Origin: Sphingomonas glacialis
GTDB taxonomy: Bacteria; Pseudomonadota; Alphaproteobacteria; Sphingomonadales; Sphingomonadaceae
Direction: 5' to 3'
Assembly (NCBI RefSeq): GCF_014653575.1
Contig: NZ_BNAQ01000006.1
Location: 248,001-312,000, forward strand
Length of the DNA stretch: 64,000 bases
Shown here piece after piece: positions 54,241-63,088 of this stretch. Made by a program: the position numbers and the translations under genes. Under the pieces are notes generated by a model that saw only the letters and a list, made by a program, of their open reading frames with translations, did not search any database and was not told where the DNA came from. Each line of letters starts with the position of its first letter. Positions within the stretch are counted from its first letter, which is position 1.

Positions 54241-56721
54241 ATGATTTCAGAGATCTTTCGTAAACCATCGTCGCTCCCGCTGGACCTGCGTTTCCTCGCC
54301 GGCGGGGGCGAGGCGACCAAGCTAATCCTGGCCCGGGAATGGGCGACCCATCCACTCGGTTCGCCGGCCGGCTGGCCGGAAGCCTTGAAGGCCACACTCA
54401 GCACCGTCCTGAATTCGCCCGAATCAATGATTCTTGCCTGGGGACGCGACGACCTGACGTTCTTCTTCAACGAGACCTACTTCCCGCTGCTCGGCCCCCG
54501 CGTTTCATGGGCAATGGGTGCCAGGTTCGATCAGGTCTGGGCCGATGCGTGGGATCAGGCAAAACCCATCATCGAAGATGCCTTCACCGGCCGCAGTCAG
54601 CGCTTCACCGATATGCCATGGAAGCTCGGCACCGACCGCGGGGCTCCCGACACCTGGTTCACCTTCTCCTATTCGCGGGTTCTGGACTCCGACGGTGAAG
54701 TGGCTGGCCTCTTCATCCTTACCAATGAGACGACTGAGCGCGTTCTCGCCGACGCCGCCCTTCGACAGAGCGAGGAGCGCCTGCGTCTCGTCATCGAGGG
54801 AGCGAGGGATCACGTGATCTTCACGACCGATCCCAAGGGGGTGATCCAAAGCTGGTTCGCCGGCGCCGAAGCCGTACTTGGTTGGTCTTCAAGCGAAGCC
54901 GTCGGTCGGTCGCTCTCGGTGATCTTCACCGAGGAGGACCGCGCCAATGGAGTCGACGTCAGAGAGATGGCGAATGCAGCCCGCGACGGATACGCAAGCG
55001 ACAAGCGCTGGCATCTCCGCAAGGATGGCTCGCGTGTCTACCTGAACGGCTCGATGCATCCACTCGCGAAGGACGATCTCGGTGAAGACCGGGGCTTCAT
55101 CAAGATCGCGCGCGACGACACTGCCAGTCTGCGCGCGAAAGAGGAACTCGAAGAGCTGAACGGAACGCTAGAACAGCAGGTTGCCGAACGGACCGCCGAT
55201 CGGAATCGGCTGTGGCAGCTGTCATCCGATCTTATGCTAATCGCCAGCTTCGACGGCATCCTGGAGGCGGTAAATCCCGCTTGGACGCGCATTCTCGGCT
55301 GGTCCGAAGTCGAGCTTATAGGCCAGCCACTCTTCTCCTTCATACATCCTGACGATCTCGCCCATACAATCGCGGGGGCATCGGCGATCTCGGCAGGCGA
55401 GGCTTACACCCGTTTCGAAAACCGGTATCGCCACAAGAACGGTAGCTACCGCGATATCGTTTGGGGCGCCGGCCCTGGTGATGGGAAAATCATCGCGGTC
55501 GGACGAGATTCCACACATGAGAAGGCGAATGCGCGGGCGCTTGCAGAGGCTGAAGGACACCTTCGGCAGTCCCAGAAGATGGAGGCGGTCGGGCAGTTGA
55601 CCGGTGGTCTGGCCCACGACTTTAACAATCTACTCACCGGCGTCATGGGTAATCTAGAGCTGCTCCAGCTACGCCTTGCGCGCGGCAAGTTCGATGACGC
55701 GGAACGGTTCATTTCGTCGGCACAGGGGGCTGGCCGAAGGGCAGCGTCACTTACCCAGCGACTGCTCGCGTTCTCGCGACGCCAGACGCTCGATCCGAAG
55801 CCCACCGACGTCAACCGGCTGATACGAGACATGGAAGACTTGCTCCGTCGAACGGTCGGCCCGACCGCCGCTATCGATGTAGTCGCAGCTCCAAACCTCT
55901 GGACCGCGATGATCGACGCGACGCAGCTCGAGAGCGCGGTGCTCAACCTGTGTCTAAACGCGCGCGACTCCATGGCTGTCGCCGGACGCCTCACGGTCCA
56001 GACGGCCAACGAACTCCTGGACGCGCAGGCGGCGCGCTTATTGGACCTCTCGGCTGGAGAGTATCTGTCGATCTGCGTAACCGATACCGGTGCCGGCATG
56101 TCGGCAGCAACGATCCAACGGGCGTTCGAGCCCTTCTTCACCACGAAGCCGATCGGTGAGGGAACCGGTCTGGGGCTTTCGATGATCTATGGCTTCGCTC
56201 GTCAGTCGAATGGGCAGGTCCGGATTGAATCTGAGCTGGGAAAAGGCACGACGGTTTGCATCTATCTCCCTCGATACGTGGGTGACGCGCAGGCCGAGGA
56301 TGAGGTGACCGAGGTCAGCTCGCCCCCCGCGGCGGCAGGACAGACGGTGCTCGTCGTCGACGACGAAGCGACGATCCGGCACCTGATCGACGAAGTCCTG
56401 GACGAGCAGGGCTACACGGTCATAGGCGCCGCTGACGGGGCTGCGGGGCTGAAGGTGCTCCAGTCGGGAGCGCGGATCGAGCTGCTCATCACCGATGTCG
56501 GTCTGCCCAACGGTCTGAATGGGCGTCAGGTCGCCGACGCAGCGCGCGTTCTTCGACCGGGCCTGAAGGTCCTATTCATAACTGGCTATGCCGATAACGC
56601 CGCGGTGGGCAATGGGCACCTCGAGCCTGGAATGGAGCTTTTAATCAAACCGTTCACGATGCATGCGCTTACCGAAAAGGTGGCAGAAATGCTGCGAACT
56701 GACCTCCGGGCACCTGTCTAG
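54241..56721 (+). CDS. Multi-PAS hybrid histidine kinase with receiver domain
   Basis: About 826 residues from the ATG at 54241. An N-terminal PAS-like domain (SPESMILAWGRDDLTFFFNE) and two further PAS domains (VIEGARDHVIFTTDPKGVIQ; LMLIASFDGILEAVNPAWTR) precede a short coiled coil. HisKA contains GGLAHDFNNLLTG with the phospho-acceptor His. HATPase_c has NLCLNARDSM, DTGAGM and GEGTGLGLSM. The C-terminal receiver is VLVVDDEATIRHLIDEVLDE with acceptor ITDVGLP and KPF. It has no transmembrane helix, so it is cytoplasmic. The single stand-alone locus gives no clue to the signal. Confidence 0.95.
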   Translation: MISEIFRKPSSLPLDLRFLAGGGEATKLILAREWATHPLGSPAGWPEALKATLSTVLNSPESMILAWGRDDLTFFFNETYFPLLGPRVSWAMGARFDQVWADAWDQAKPIIEDAFTGRSQRFTDMPWKLGTDRGAPDTWFTFSYSRVLDSDGEVAGLFILTNETTERVLADAALRQSEERLRLVIEGARDHVIFTTDPKGVIQSWFAGAEAVLGWSSSEAVGRSLSVIFTEEDRANGVDVREMANAARDGYASDKRWHLRKDGSRVYLNGSMHPLAKDDLGEDRGFIKIARDDTASLRAKEELEELNGTLEQQVAERTADRNRLWQLSSDLMLIASFDGILEAVNPAWTRILGWSEVELIGQPLFSFIHPDDLAHTIAGASAISAGEAYTRFENRYRHKNGSYRDIVWGAGPGDGKIIAVGRDSTHEKANARALAEAEGHLRQSQKMEAVGQLTGGLAHDFNNLLTGVMGNLELLQLRLARGKFDDAERFISSAQGAGRRAASLTQRLLAFSRRQTLDPKPTDVNRLIRDMEDLLRRTVGPTAAIDVVAAPNLWTAMIDATQLESAVLNLCLNARDSMAVAGRLTVQTANELLDAQAARLLDLSAGEYLSICVTDTGAGMSAATIQRAFEPFFTTKPIGEGTGLGLSMIYGFARQSNGQVRIESELGKGTTVCIYLPRYVGDAQAEDEVTEVSSPPAAAGQTVLVVDDEATIRHLIDEVLDEQGYTVIGAADGAAGLKVLQSGARIELLITDVGLPNGLNGRQVADAARVLRPGLKVLFITGYADNAAVGNGHLEPGMELLIKPFTMHALTEKVAEMLRTDLRAPV

Positions 56722-57198
56722 CAGTTATGGAGGCCCGCCTTTCGCTAGGCACCTCCAAAGCTGCGACGTGGTATCGGCTGATTCCCGCTCGTACCGCTGC
56801 TGAGCCTGACCGATCGCCCAGCAACGCTCAAGGTCAAGGTATAAAAATCAGTCCAACCTGGAACATGAACAAATAGCGCGTGAGGACTCTAACGGCTGTC
56901 AGGATGCCGACATTCAGACCCATAAGTCGCCGCTCAGACGCGCTTCCGAGCTTCTCGAAAGCGGTCACTCGTTAATCTGGGGTGCCGGCAGGCTTCGTGT
57001 CCGGTCGAGCGGCCGGAATGATCTGGCTTGGGACGAAGCCGTCATCCGCTAGCCCAGTTTGAAAGTCTGCTGGGTCGTTGAAACGGACTTCGAGAAACAT
57101 TGGCATTGTTAACTTGGACCTGTCACTCACCTCGCGTTATCCGGACAGCTTCCGCCGGAAAGGCTGGAGCGTGATCGACGACGAATGGAGGGGGAGGA
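56722..57198. other. Intergenic region, nothing recognised
   Basis: About 480 bases between the kinase and the DUF3883 gene, lower in GC than its flanks; the border to the accessory region may lie here. No RNA or gene supported. Confidence 0.3.
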
Positions 57199-58266
57199 AT
57201 GGCGAGAACTGCCTACGTCGCGCCTATGGTGTTCTTCAACATTGGTTGGATGACGCACTATCATGGCGCAGCATCGGACGACCGAACGCTTGGCGGGCAC
57301 GGTCATTTGAAGACCAGCACTCACGGCGCCGAGGCCTATAACTTTGTGCCATTCGAAGGACGGTTTCACGGCTATCGTCCGACCGGCGAAAAGGGCGTGA
57401 ATATCCGTCGGCTCGGAGCCGGTCCTAACGACGACAGTATAAGTGGCGTCACGGTAGTGTGGATGGCGCGCCGCCCGAATAGCAAAGATACCGTGATTGT
57501 CGGATGGTATCGCAACACCACCGTGCACCGCACTGTGCAGGCGATCCCCGCGGCCGCTCCCGCGCGCGAATGGCCTGAATACATGGTCGATGCCGCCGTC
57601 GAGGATTGCAGGCTGCTTCCCATCACCGCACGGAACTTCCAAATCCTATCGGCGCATCGAGTGGAAGGCGGTTTTGGTCAGTCACCCACCTACTACGACG
57701 CGCTGGATCTGTACCGCACCAAGGTCGCGGCATACATTGACAGCGTGGACGTCAACGTCAGCGTCGCGAAGCGCAGAGGTGGGCGCGGCAGCCCGCGCAA
57801 CATGAATCCTGAAGTTCGGCGGCAGGTCGAAGAAACCGCCGTCAAACACGCGACTACCTATTACGAGTCGGAAGAAGGCGGTGCCTGGGAGGTGGAATCG
57901 GTCGAAGCTCTTGCGCGGGGTTGGGACCTTGAATGCAAACGTGACGATAAGGTTCTGTACATCGAAGTCAAAGGCTGCAGCGGGAACGAGGTGAGAGCCG
58001 AACTTACGCCAAACGAATGGTCGAAGATGAACGACCGAAATTTTCGTCAAAACTACGTTCTATACGTGGTGACTGGCTGTCTTAGCGAAGCGCCTCTCGC
58101 ATCTATATTCCAACATGAGAAAAAGCTCGGCTGGCGGACGATGGATGGCAGAAGTCTGAAAATTGAGGAGCGGATGGCGGCGCGGGTGTCGTGCTTGGAC
58201 TCAGGTTTGGGACAGCGCAACGATGCGCATAACGCGGACGGAGGTATTCGCCGTCGTTCGGCGTAG
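57199..58266 (+). CDS. DUF3883 (PD-(D/E)XK-like) protein, possible defence effector
   Basis: 355 residues, preceded by GGGGAGGAATG. The N-terminal half is a conserved sensor-like domain (VFFNIGWMTHYHGAASDDRT, AEAYNFVPFEGRFHGYRP, VTVVWMARRPNSKDTVIVGW). The C-terminal DUF3883 domain has VEETAVKHATTYYESEEGGA and GWDLECKRDDKVLYIEVKGC, matching the E-x-K core of restriction-endonuclease-like folds. DUF3883 is common in restriction and antiphage genes. It converges with the PHP-SMC ATPase gene. The N-terminal domain may recognise nucleic acid; that is inference. Confidence 0.78.
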   Translation: MARTAYVAPMVFFNIGWMTHYHGAASDDRTLGGHGHLKTSTHGAEAYNFVPFEGRFHGYRPTGEKGVNIRRLGAGPNDDSISGVTVVWMARRPNSKDTVIVGWYRNTTVHRTVQAIPAAAPAREWPEYMVDAAVEDCRLLPITARNFQILSAHRVEGGFGQSPTYYDALDLYRTKVAAYIDSVDVNVSVAKRRGGRGSPRNMNPEVRRQVEETAVKHATTYYESEEGGAWEVESVEALARGWDLECKRDDKVLYIEVKGCSGNEVRAELTPNEWSKMNDRNFRQNYVLYVVTGCLSEAPLASIFQHEKKLGWRTMDGRSLKIEERMAARVSCLDSGLGQRNDAHNADGGIRRRSA

Positions 58267-58634
58267 ATGATGCGCTCGACCGCTTCCGACGTAGCCGAAC
58301 GTTTGTCGGGCGGATGTGAACGCCCGGCCTGGTCGACTCTCGCCGCTTCAGCGACGACCCAAACTCGGACGCTCAGAACCGGCTTGCCTCTCCCCAACTC
58401 CGGACATCCGCTAACCTCACGAATGGTTTGGACGAGAAGCGCATTCCGCTTGCCCTGAACCTCGGCCGGTCTGGTGAGGAGCCGTCCAAGAGACCCGACT
58501 GACTGCTGCTGATTCCTGATCGCTTTCAATCGACGGCTTCGCATCTGTCGATCGTACGAGCCATGCGCCAGCCAATCGCTCGCTTTAGCAGAAACGCGTG
58601 CCGTGACCGGAACAACGCAGCGTTTTCTGAGGTC
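58267..58634. other. Convergent gap, nothing recognised
   Basis: About 370 bases between converging genes with no clear terminator or gene. Confidence 0.3.
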
Positions 58635-61598
58635 TCAGAGCGCGACGCGCAGGCGACGTGCCCGCTCCTTGAACGCATCCTCGCCACCCTCAAGGATGGC
58701 ACAGACCCGTTTGCGAATATCCTCCTCGTCCAAGCCGCCCGACCGGTAAGAAATCGGCGGCATCTCGCCCGGTACATGCGTGCCCGCCTGAGCAACGATG
58801 ATCTGGTCCGCGTCGGTGTTGATGACGAGATTGGCGTTGTGAGTGACCATGATGACCTGCCGCCGGAATTTCGCCTGAGCGAACAGCGGCACCAGCTCGT
58901 CGAAGATCGACTTGGGGTCGAGGTTTTCCTCCGGCTGATCGATGATCAGCGGGCGATCATCGGACTGGTCCAGCGCCAAGTACAGCAAGAGCAAGACGAT
59001 CCCTCGTGTGCCCGGCGACAGATTGCGAATATCTGTGCCATCGTATCTGACCGAATATTGCACGCTGATATGGTCGGTACCGTAGAGCCACTTGGCGAAC
59101 GCCCGAAGCCATGCACGGTGCGCGGCGGGGTCGGTCTCACTCACGCGCGAGCTCGCCAATAGGACTTGGTCGTGGGCGGTGCGGAAGGCCCGCATGGCAT
59201 CGGAGACCTCTTCCGCCGTACCGCTCAGCCAAGCGCTTCGAAGGTGCGCGTCGGCCAGTTCGAACAGCGTACCCCGGCCTTTGAACGGCCCGGCTTTGCG
59301 CAGGTCGACGAACGCCTCCCCTGCCCGTGCCCATTGCTCCACATTTGCGACCCGCCGCACCGTGAAGGACAGCTTGCCAAGCGTCCCCGGCGCCGCGTCG
59401 AGCCTCGCCTTGATGGGCGCGTAGAGGTCATTGAGGACCCGCTCCTCCGCGATCACGGCCTCGAAAACATTGCGATAGGCCGTCGCGCGGTCCGCAGTGA
59501 GGACTTCCCGGCGCTGGGCCGCTCCAATCGCATCCGTCAGGCGCTCCTTCAATCCCTTGGCGAGATCACCCTCGCCGGTCATGCGGTTGGTCAGCTGCGC
59601 GAACTTTTCCTGGGTCGCGCGATCGACATTGATGATCTGGCTCAAGCGGACGATCTCAGACTCCAGCGTGGCGAGCGGCTGGCGCGCGAGTTCACAATCT
59701 GGCCCCAGTGGGACGGCCGGGATCGTTGGATCGACCGGAACGCCTTTCCATGAAGCGACGCTTGCCCGGGCCTTCTGCAGTCGATCGACCAACACCTCCC
59801 CGACCCGGCCGATGAAGTCGGTGCCGAACGGATCCCAATCGGCATCCTTCAGGCCGCTCGAACCGAATTTCGCCCGCAGCCGGCGCAACGTTTCGGGCGA
59901 CTGGTTTCGCCGAAAGTCGGCAACCTCGTCCTGCAGCGTCAGAAGCTGCTGCTCCTGCACGCTGAAATGCCGGACATAGCCCCGGACCGTCTCAGCGGCG
60001 GCACTTACGTCGTTCAGCCGCGCGGCTGTCTGCGCGTCTCCTTTCTTCACCAGTGTCGCGCGCTCCTGCGAGGCTCGGGCCACTGACTGCTCGCGTTCCG
60101 CGATCAGCTTTTGCAACGTGGCGATGCTCTTGGTCTTCTCGATCTCCTCCCCGATCCGATCCGACAGATTGATCAGAGCGGTCTCGTCCCGAATACGGGC
60201 TTCGCGATGTCTGGCCGCCCTCAGATCCAACAGCGCGTCGAAATCGGTCGCGCCGTCGCGAGTGCTGACCGAGTGGGAGTCGAAGACGACGCGCTCGACC
60301 TCGCGAAGCAATTCATCCGAAACGCCATCGGACGAGCACAGCCGATCGACAAACTGCTGCGAGAGGTATTGCGCCCTTCTGATCTGAAATATGTCGTCTT
60401 CCGTCGCGTCGGCGATCGATCGCTCGTCTGCGTCGCCCGCCGCCCAACGGATCCGGACCGCAACATCCCCCAGGAAGTCCCGGGCGCGGTACAGGAAGGA
60501 CTGCTTGTGCTGTTCCAGCGGCAGTGGGACGGCGTCGCACCCGGCAACGATCAGCTCGGCCAAGGCGGTCTTGCCGGAACCCCGCGCTCCGATGATCGTC
60601 ACGAGGCCCGGATTGATAGGAATATCGGGCGTCGCCGCCCAAGTTGCGTTCCTGATCGCCACCCCGGTGATGACCTGCGATCGCGACGCGCCCGTCGGCG
60701 GGACTTCGCCGACGAACGAGCGTTCCGGCGTGATGCACGCCTGCCGAAGCGCATCGAAGGTCGGCGCGCCTTTGATCCAGCTGAAGCGATTGCCATAGGG
60801 CGCGCCGACGCGATCAAGCTCGTGGGCGTCGCTGCCGTGCAGGCAGGGCTTCGCCATACCGTATTTCCGCTGAAATTCCTCGTGCGGCAGCTTGCGGCCT
60901 AACCAGAAATCGCGGTCTCCCGGCGTTGCGGAGAAGACCGCCCGCGCAAATTTCTCCACTTCCCGCCGTAGCGTCGCGTCGGCACCGTCGCGGAGACCCG
61001 AGGTACCGTCCGCTCCCGCCGCGACGGCCACGATGATATTGTCGCGCGCCCAGCGGAAGCTGCTGAAGATCTCCTTCAGCTGGTCGAAGCTGACCTTGAA
61101 CTGTGTCGAGCCGAAGCGCCGCGCCGCGCCCTCATCACGGATGGAGGGGTCGGCCTTGAAGCCCAGCCTGGTAAGCTCAGTCGGTGTGCAGCTGAAGCGA
61201 TCCTCGAGCGCCGCAAAGGTGATGTTTGACAGGATGCGATTGAGCTCGGCCAAATGATTGGGGTCTTCCGGGGACACGAGCAGGTGGACGTTCACCCAAG
61301 CGCCGGCCGCTGTGCCGAGGCCAAGGCGCATTTCGACGTTCGGGAATAGCGTCGTGCAGTTCGGGAGCCGCGCCTCCTCGTCCTTCGCCTTGCGCAGTCG
61401 GGCATAGGTGTCGGTATTGTAGTAGTCGGTGACCCCGATTACCTCGAGCGCCGGCGTGATGCCCTCTAATTTCGCAACATACTCTTCCCACGCGGCAGCG
61501 CCAGCGAACAGATCGTTGAGCTGCGTACCCGGAGCATGTACGTGAGGCTCCCACCGCCGCCACACCGATCCAACGCCCGCCTGATCGTCCACAGCCAT
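58635..61598 (-). CDS. PHP-SMC-type AAA ATPase (TrlF-like), probable defence protein
   Basis: About 987 residues from an ATG at 61598 (a second ATG at 61601). The N-terminal PHP-like domain has HVHAPGT (H19 and H21), GVTDYYN and HGSDAHEL, the metal-site motifs. Walker A GARGSGKTALAEL follows at about 340, then a long coiled-coil region (DETALINLSDRIGEEIEKTK and onward). The C-terminal SMC/RecF-like half has SPGTRGIVLLLLYLALDQSD and Walker B PLIIDQPEENLDP. PHP domains fused to SMC-type ATPases (TrlF-like) occur in prokaryotic defence loci. The HEPN-like gene lies 41 bases upstream in the same direction. Confidence 0.88.
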   Translation of the reverse strand: MAVDDQAGVGSVWRRWEPHVHAPGTQLNDLFAGAAAWEEYVAKLEGITPALEVIGVTDYYNTDTYARLRKAKDEEARLPNCTTLFPNVEMRLGLGTAAGAWVNVHLLVSPEDPNHLAELNRILSNITFAALEDRFSCTPTELTRLGFKADPSIRDEGAARRFGSTQFKVSFDQLKEIFSSFRWARDNIIVAVAAGADGTSGLRDGADATLRREVEKFARAVFSATPGDRDFWLGRKLPHEEFQRKYGMAKPCLHGSDAHELDRVGAPYGNRFSWIKGAPTFDALRQACITPERSFVGEVPPTGASRSQVITGVAIRNATWAATPDIPINPGLVTIIGARGSGKTALAELIVAGCDAVPLPLEQHKQSFLYRARDFLGDVAVRIRWAAGDADERSIADATEDDIFQIRRAQYLSQQFVDRLCSSDGVSDELLREVERVVFDSHSVSTRDGATDFDALLDLRAARHREARIRDETALINLSDRIGEEIEKTKSIATLQKLIAEREQSVARASQERATLVKKGDAQTAARLNDVSAAAETVRGYVRHFSVQEQQLLTLQDEVADFRRNQSPETLRRLRAKFGSSGLKDADWDPFGTDFIGRVGEVLVDRLQKARASVASWKGVPVDPTIPAVPLGPDCELARQPLATLESEIVRLSQIINVDRATQEKFAQLTNRMTGEGDLAKGLKERLTDAIGAAQRREVLTADRATAYRNVFEAVIAEERVLNDLYAPIKARLDAAPGTLGKLSFTVRRVANVEQWARAGEAFVDLRKAGPFKGRGTLFELADAHLRSAWLSGTAEEVSDAMRAFRTAHDQVLLASSRVSETDPAAHRAWLRAFAKWLYGTDHISVQYSVRYDGTDIRNLSPGTRGIVLLLLYLALDQSDDRPLIIDQPEENLDPKSIFDELVPLFAQAKFRRQVIMVTHNANLVINTDADQIIVAQAGTHVPGEMPPISYRSGGLDEEDIRKRVCAILEGGEDAFKERARRLRVAL

Positions 61599-61639
61599 CA
61601 TCCCCTTTGTGTCGCATTGTTGCGGGATCGATCGAAAAT

Positions 61640-62509
61640 TCAAGCGCTCGGCATCGCCCCAGCCCGCTCGCCGTCGTCTTGATCGCTTCCACTGGTGGCG
61701 GTCGAGCGGTTTAGTCCCCCGCCACCGTCGTCGTGCCCGTCCGGCGCCGAGCCCTGCGCGATCATCCATTCGCGACCGGTTCGGGCCTCAAGCCTGGCGA
61801 TGATCTTCGCGCCGCGGTCGGCGAAGATATCATCGAGTGCGTCGACGAGCTTCGGCCAGTCGTTCGACCCGCCGATGTAGACTCCAAGCCGCGTACCCAG
61901 CGTCACGACGTAGCGACCATCCTCCTCGGCGATCTCCATCTCGTCGTTGACAGAGTGATGCTCGTCGACGTGCGCGTAGCGTTTGTTGCGCAGGTCGATG
62001 ATCTCGTCATGCGCTGCGCGCAGCGGCGTGGGCAGCGCGTCGCGCGCAAAACCGCTGCCACCGCCACCGGTGTAGAGGCGGACATAGGTGGCGAGAAACG
62101 CCGTCGTCAGCATATCGAGTTCGAGAAGCGCCTCCATGTCCGCCTTGAAACGGCACTCGGCCAAGCGATCGCGGACGTGCCGAAGCACGACGACATGATA
62201 GTAGGAGAGCGATAGCCGAGAGAGCTGCTTCAGCTCCTTAGCGGCCAGGGCGAGAACCCGTCGCCCCTCCTCTGCACGCGCTTCAAGGGCCGTCCGCCAT
62301 TCGTCCGGCAGGTACTGCGTCGACTCTTCGGGAATGACGTAATAGCCGTCCTCTTCTTCGTCCTCCGCATCGTCCACACTAGACCCTGCGACCGGCTCCG
62401 TTTCCACGTCACATAGCGGGTGTTCGGCGCCCTCGCGGCCCCTGGCGCGATCGAGCTCTTCCGCGGGCACCACCTCTTTTGCTTCGGCTTCCTGATCTTG
62501 CTTATCCAT
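61640..62509 (-). CDS. HEPN-motif protein encoded beside the PHP-SMC ATPase
   Basis: 289 residues. An acidic N-terminus (about 1-60) is followed by helices (EWRTALEARAEEGRRVLALA, LSLSYYHVVVLRHVRDRLAE). RNKRYAH (174-180) is a canonical HEPN R-N-x4-H ribonuclease motif in the setting DEIIDLRNKRYAHVDEHHSV, as in AbiU2/HEPN-like proteins. The Ser/Asp/Gly-rich C-terminus is low-complexity. It is the first gene of a two-gene unit with the TrlF-like ATPase, so it may be the effector or regulated partner. No function is proven. Confidence 0.72.
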   Translation of the reverse strand: MDKQDQEAEAKEVVPAEELDRARGREGAEHPLCDVETEPVAGSSVDDAEDEEEDGYYVIPEESTQYLPDEWRTALEARAEEGRRVLALAAKELKQLSRLSLSYYHVVVLRHVRDRLAECRFKADMEALLELDMLTTAFLATYVRLYTGGGGSGFARDALPTPLRAAHDEIIDLRNKRYAHVDEHHSVNDEMEIAEEDGRYVVTLGTRLGVYIGGSNDWPKLVDALDDIFADRGAKIIARLEARTGREWMIAQGSAPDGHDDGGGGLNRSTATSGSDQDDGERAGAMPSA

Positions 62510-63088
62510 GCACGATCGTCACCCGAAAATCTGATAGGTCAAGGTCGCTTCAGACCGTGGCTATGCAAAGGAGGCACAGGAGACGAGCGCGTTGCTTCAC
62601 GACGGCCTCCCCAGTCTATCGGTACGGTTATTTCGCGCGGCTGCCCACCCTTGGAGCGGACAGCCGCCGTCGCAATCCCGCTGAATGAACGGCAGCTCCC
62701 TTTCGGTGACCGTTTGGCGCTTCCCAGCTTCGGACACTTGTTCATCTTGGCAAAGCGGCAGTCGGCAAAGTGTTGACGGCCGAAAGTGGGCACATTCCTT
62801 CCGTTAAAAAGCGTCGGATCGAATGTCATCTGTGGACGCCCCTTCGGATGCAAGCGTTAAATCGGGGTATGTTGGCACGTAGTCGGATGCTGTCATCTGT
62901 CCGGCCTCGATGAGCAGCGCCATAGCTGCGGGCCAGTATGGGAGTTCGCGGACCGGATCCATTTCAGCTTTGCGCGCTTGGGTAGCGCTCCGCCATTCCC
63001 TGGTTCTTCCAGCCCCGTCTCGCCGACTGTTGTGCCATACCCTCCTTCGACCGCCTACGTCCCCGACGCCTCTGACCGCCGTCCCGGC
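62510..63088. other. Non-coding flank of the IS110 element
   Basis: About 580 bases between the transposase stop and the HEPN gene. It contains the transposase-distal end of the insertion sequence, but the exact border is not visible because IS110 elements lack clear terminal inverted repeats. The minus-strand frame at 62539-62853 does not look like a real protein. Confidence 0.4.

Noticed and set aside
62539..62853. 104-codon minus-strand frame beside the IS110 element
   Set aside because: Composition and lack of context suggest non-coding IS flank.
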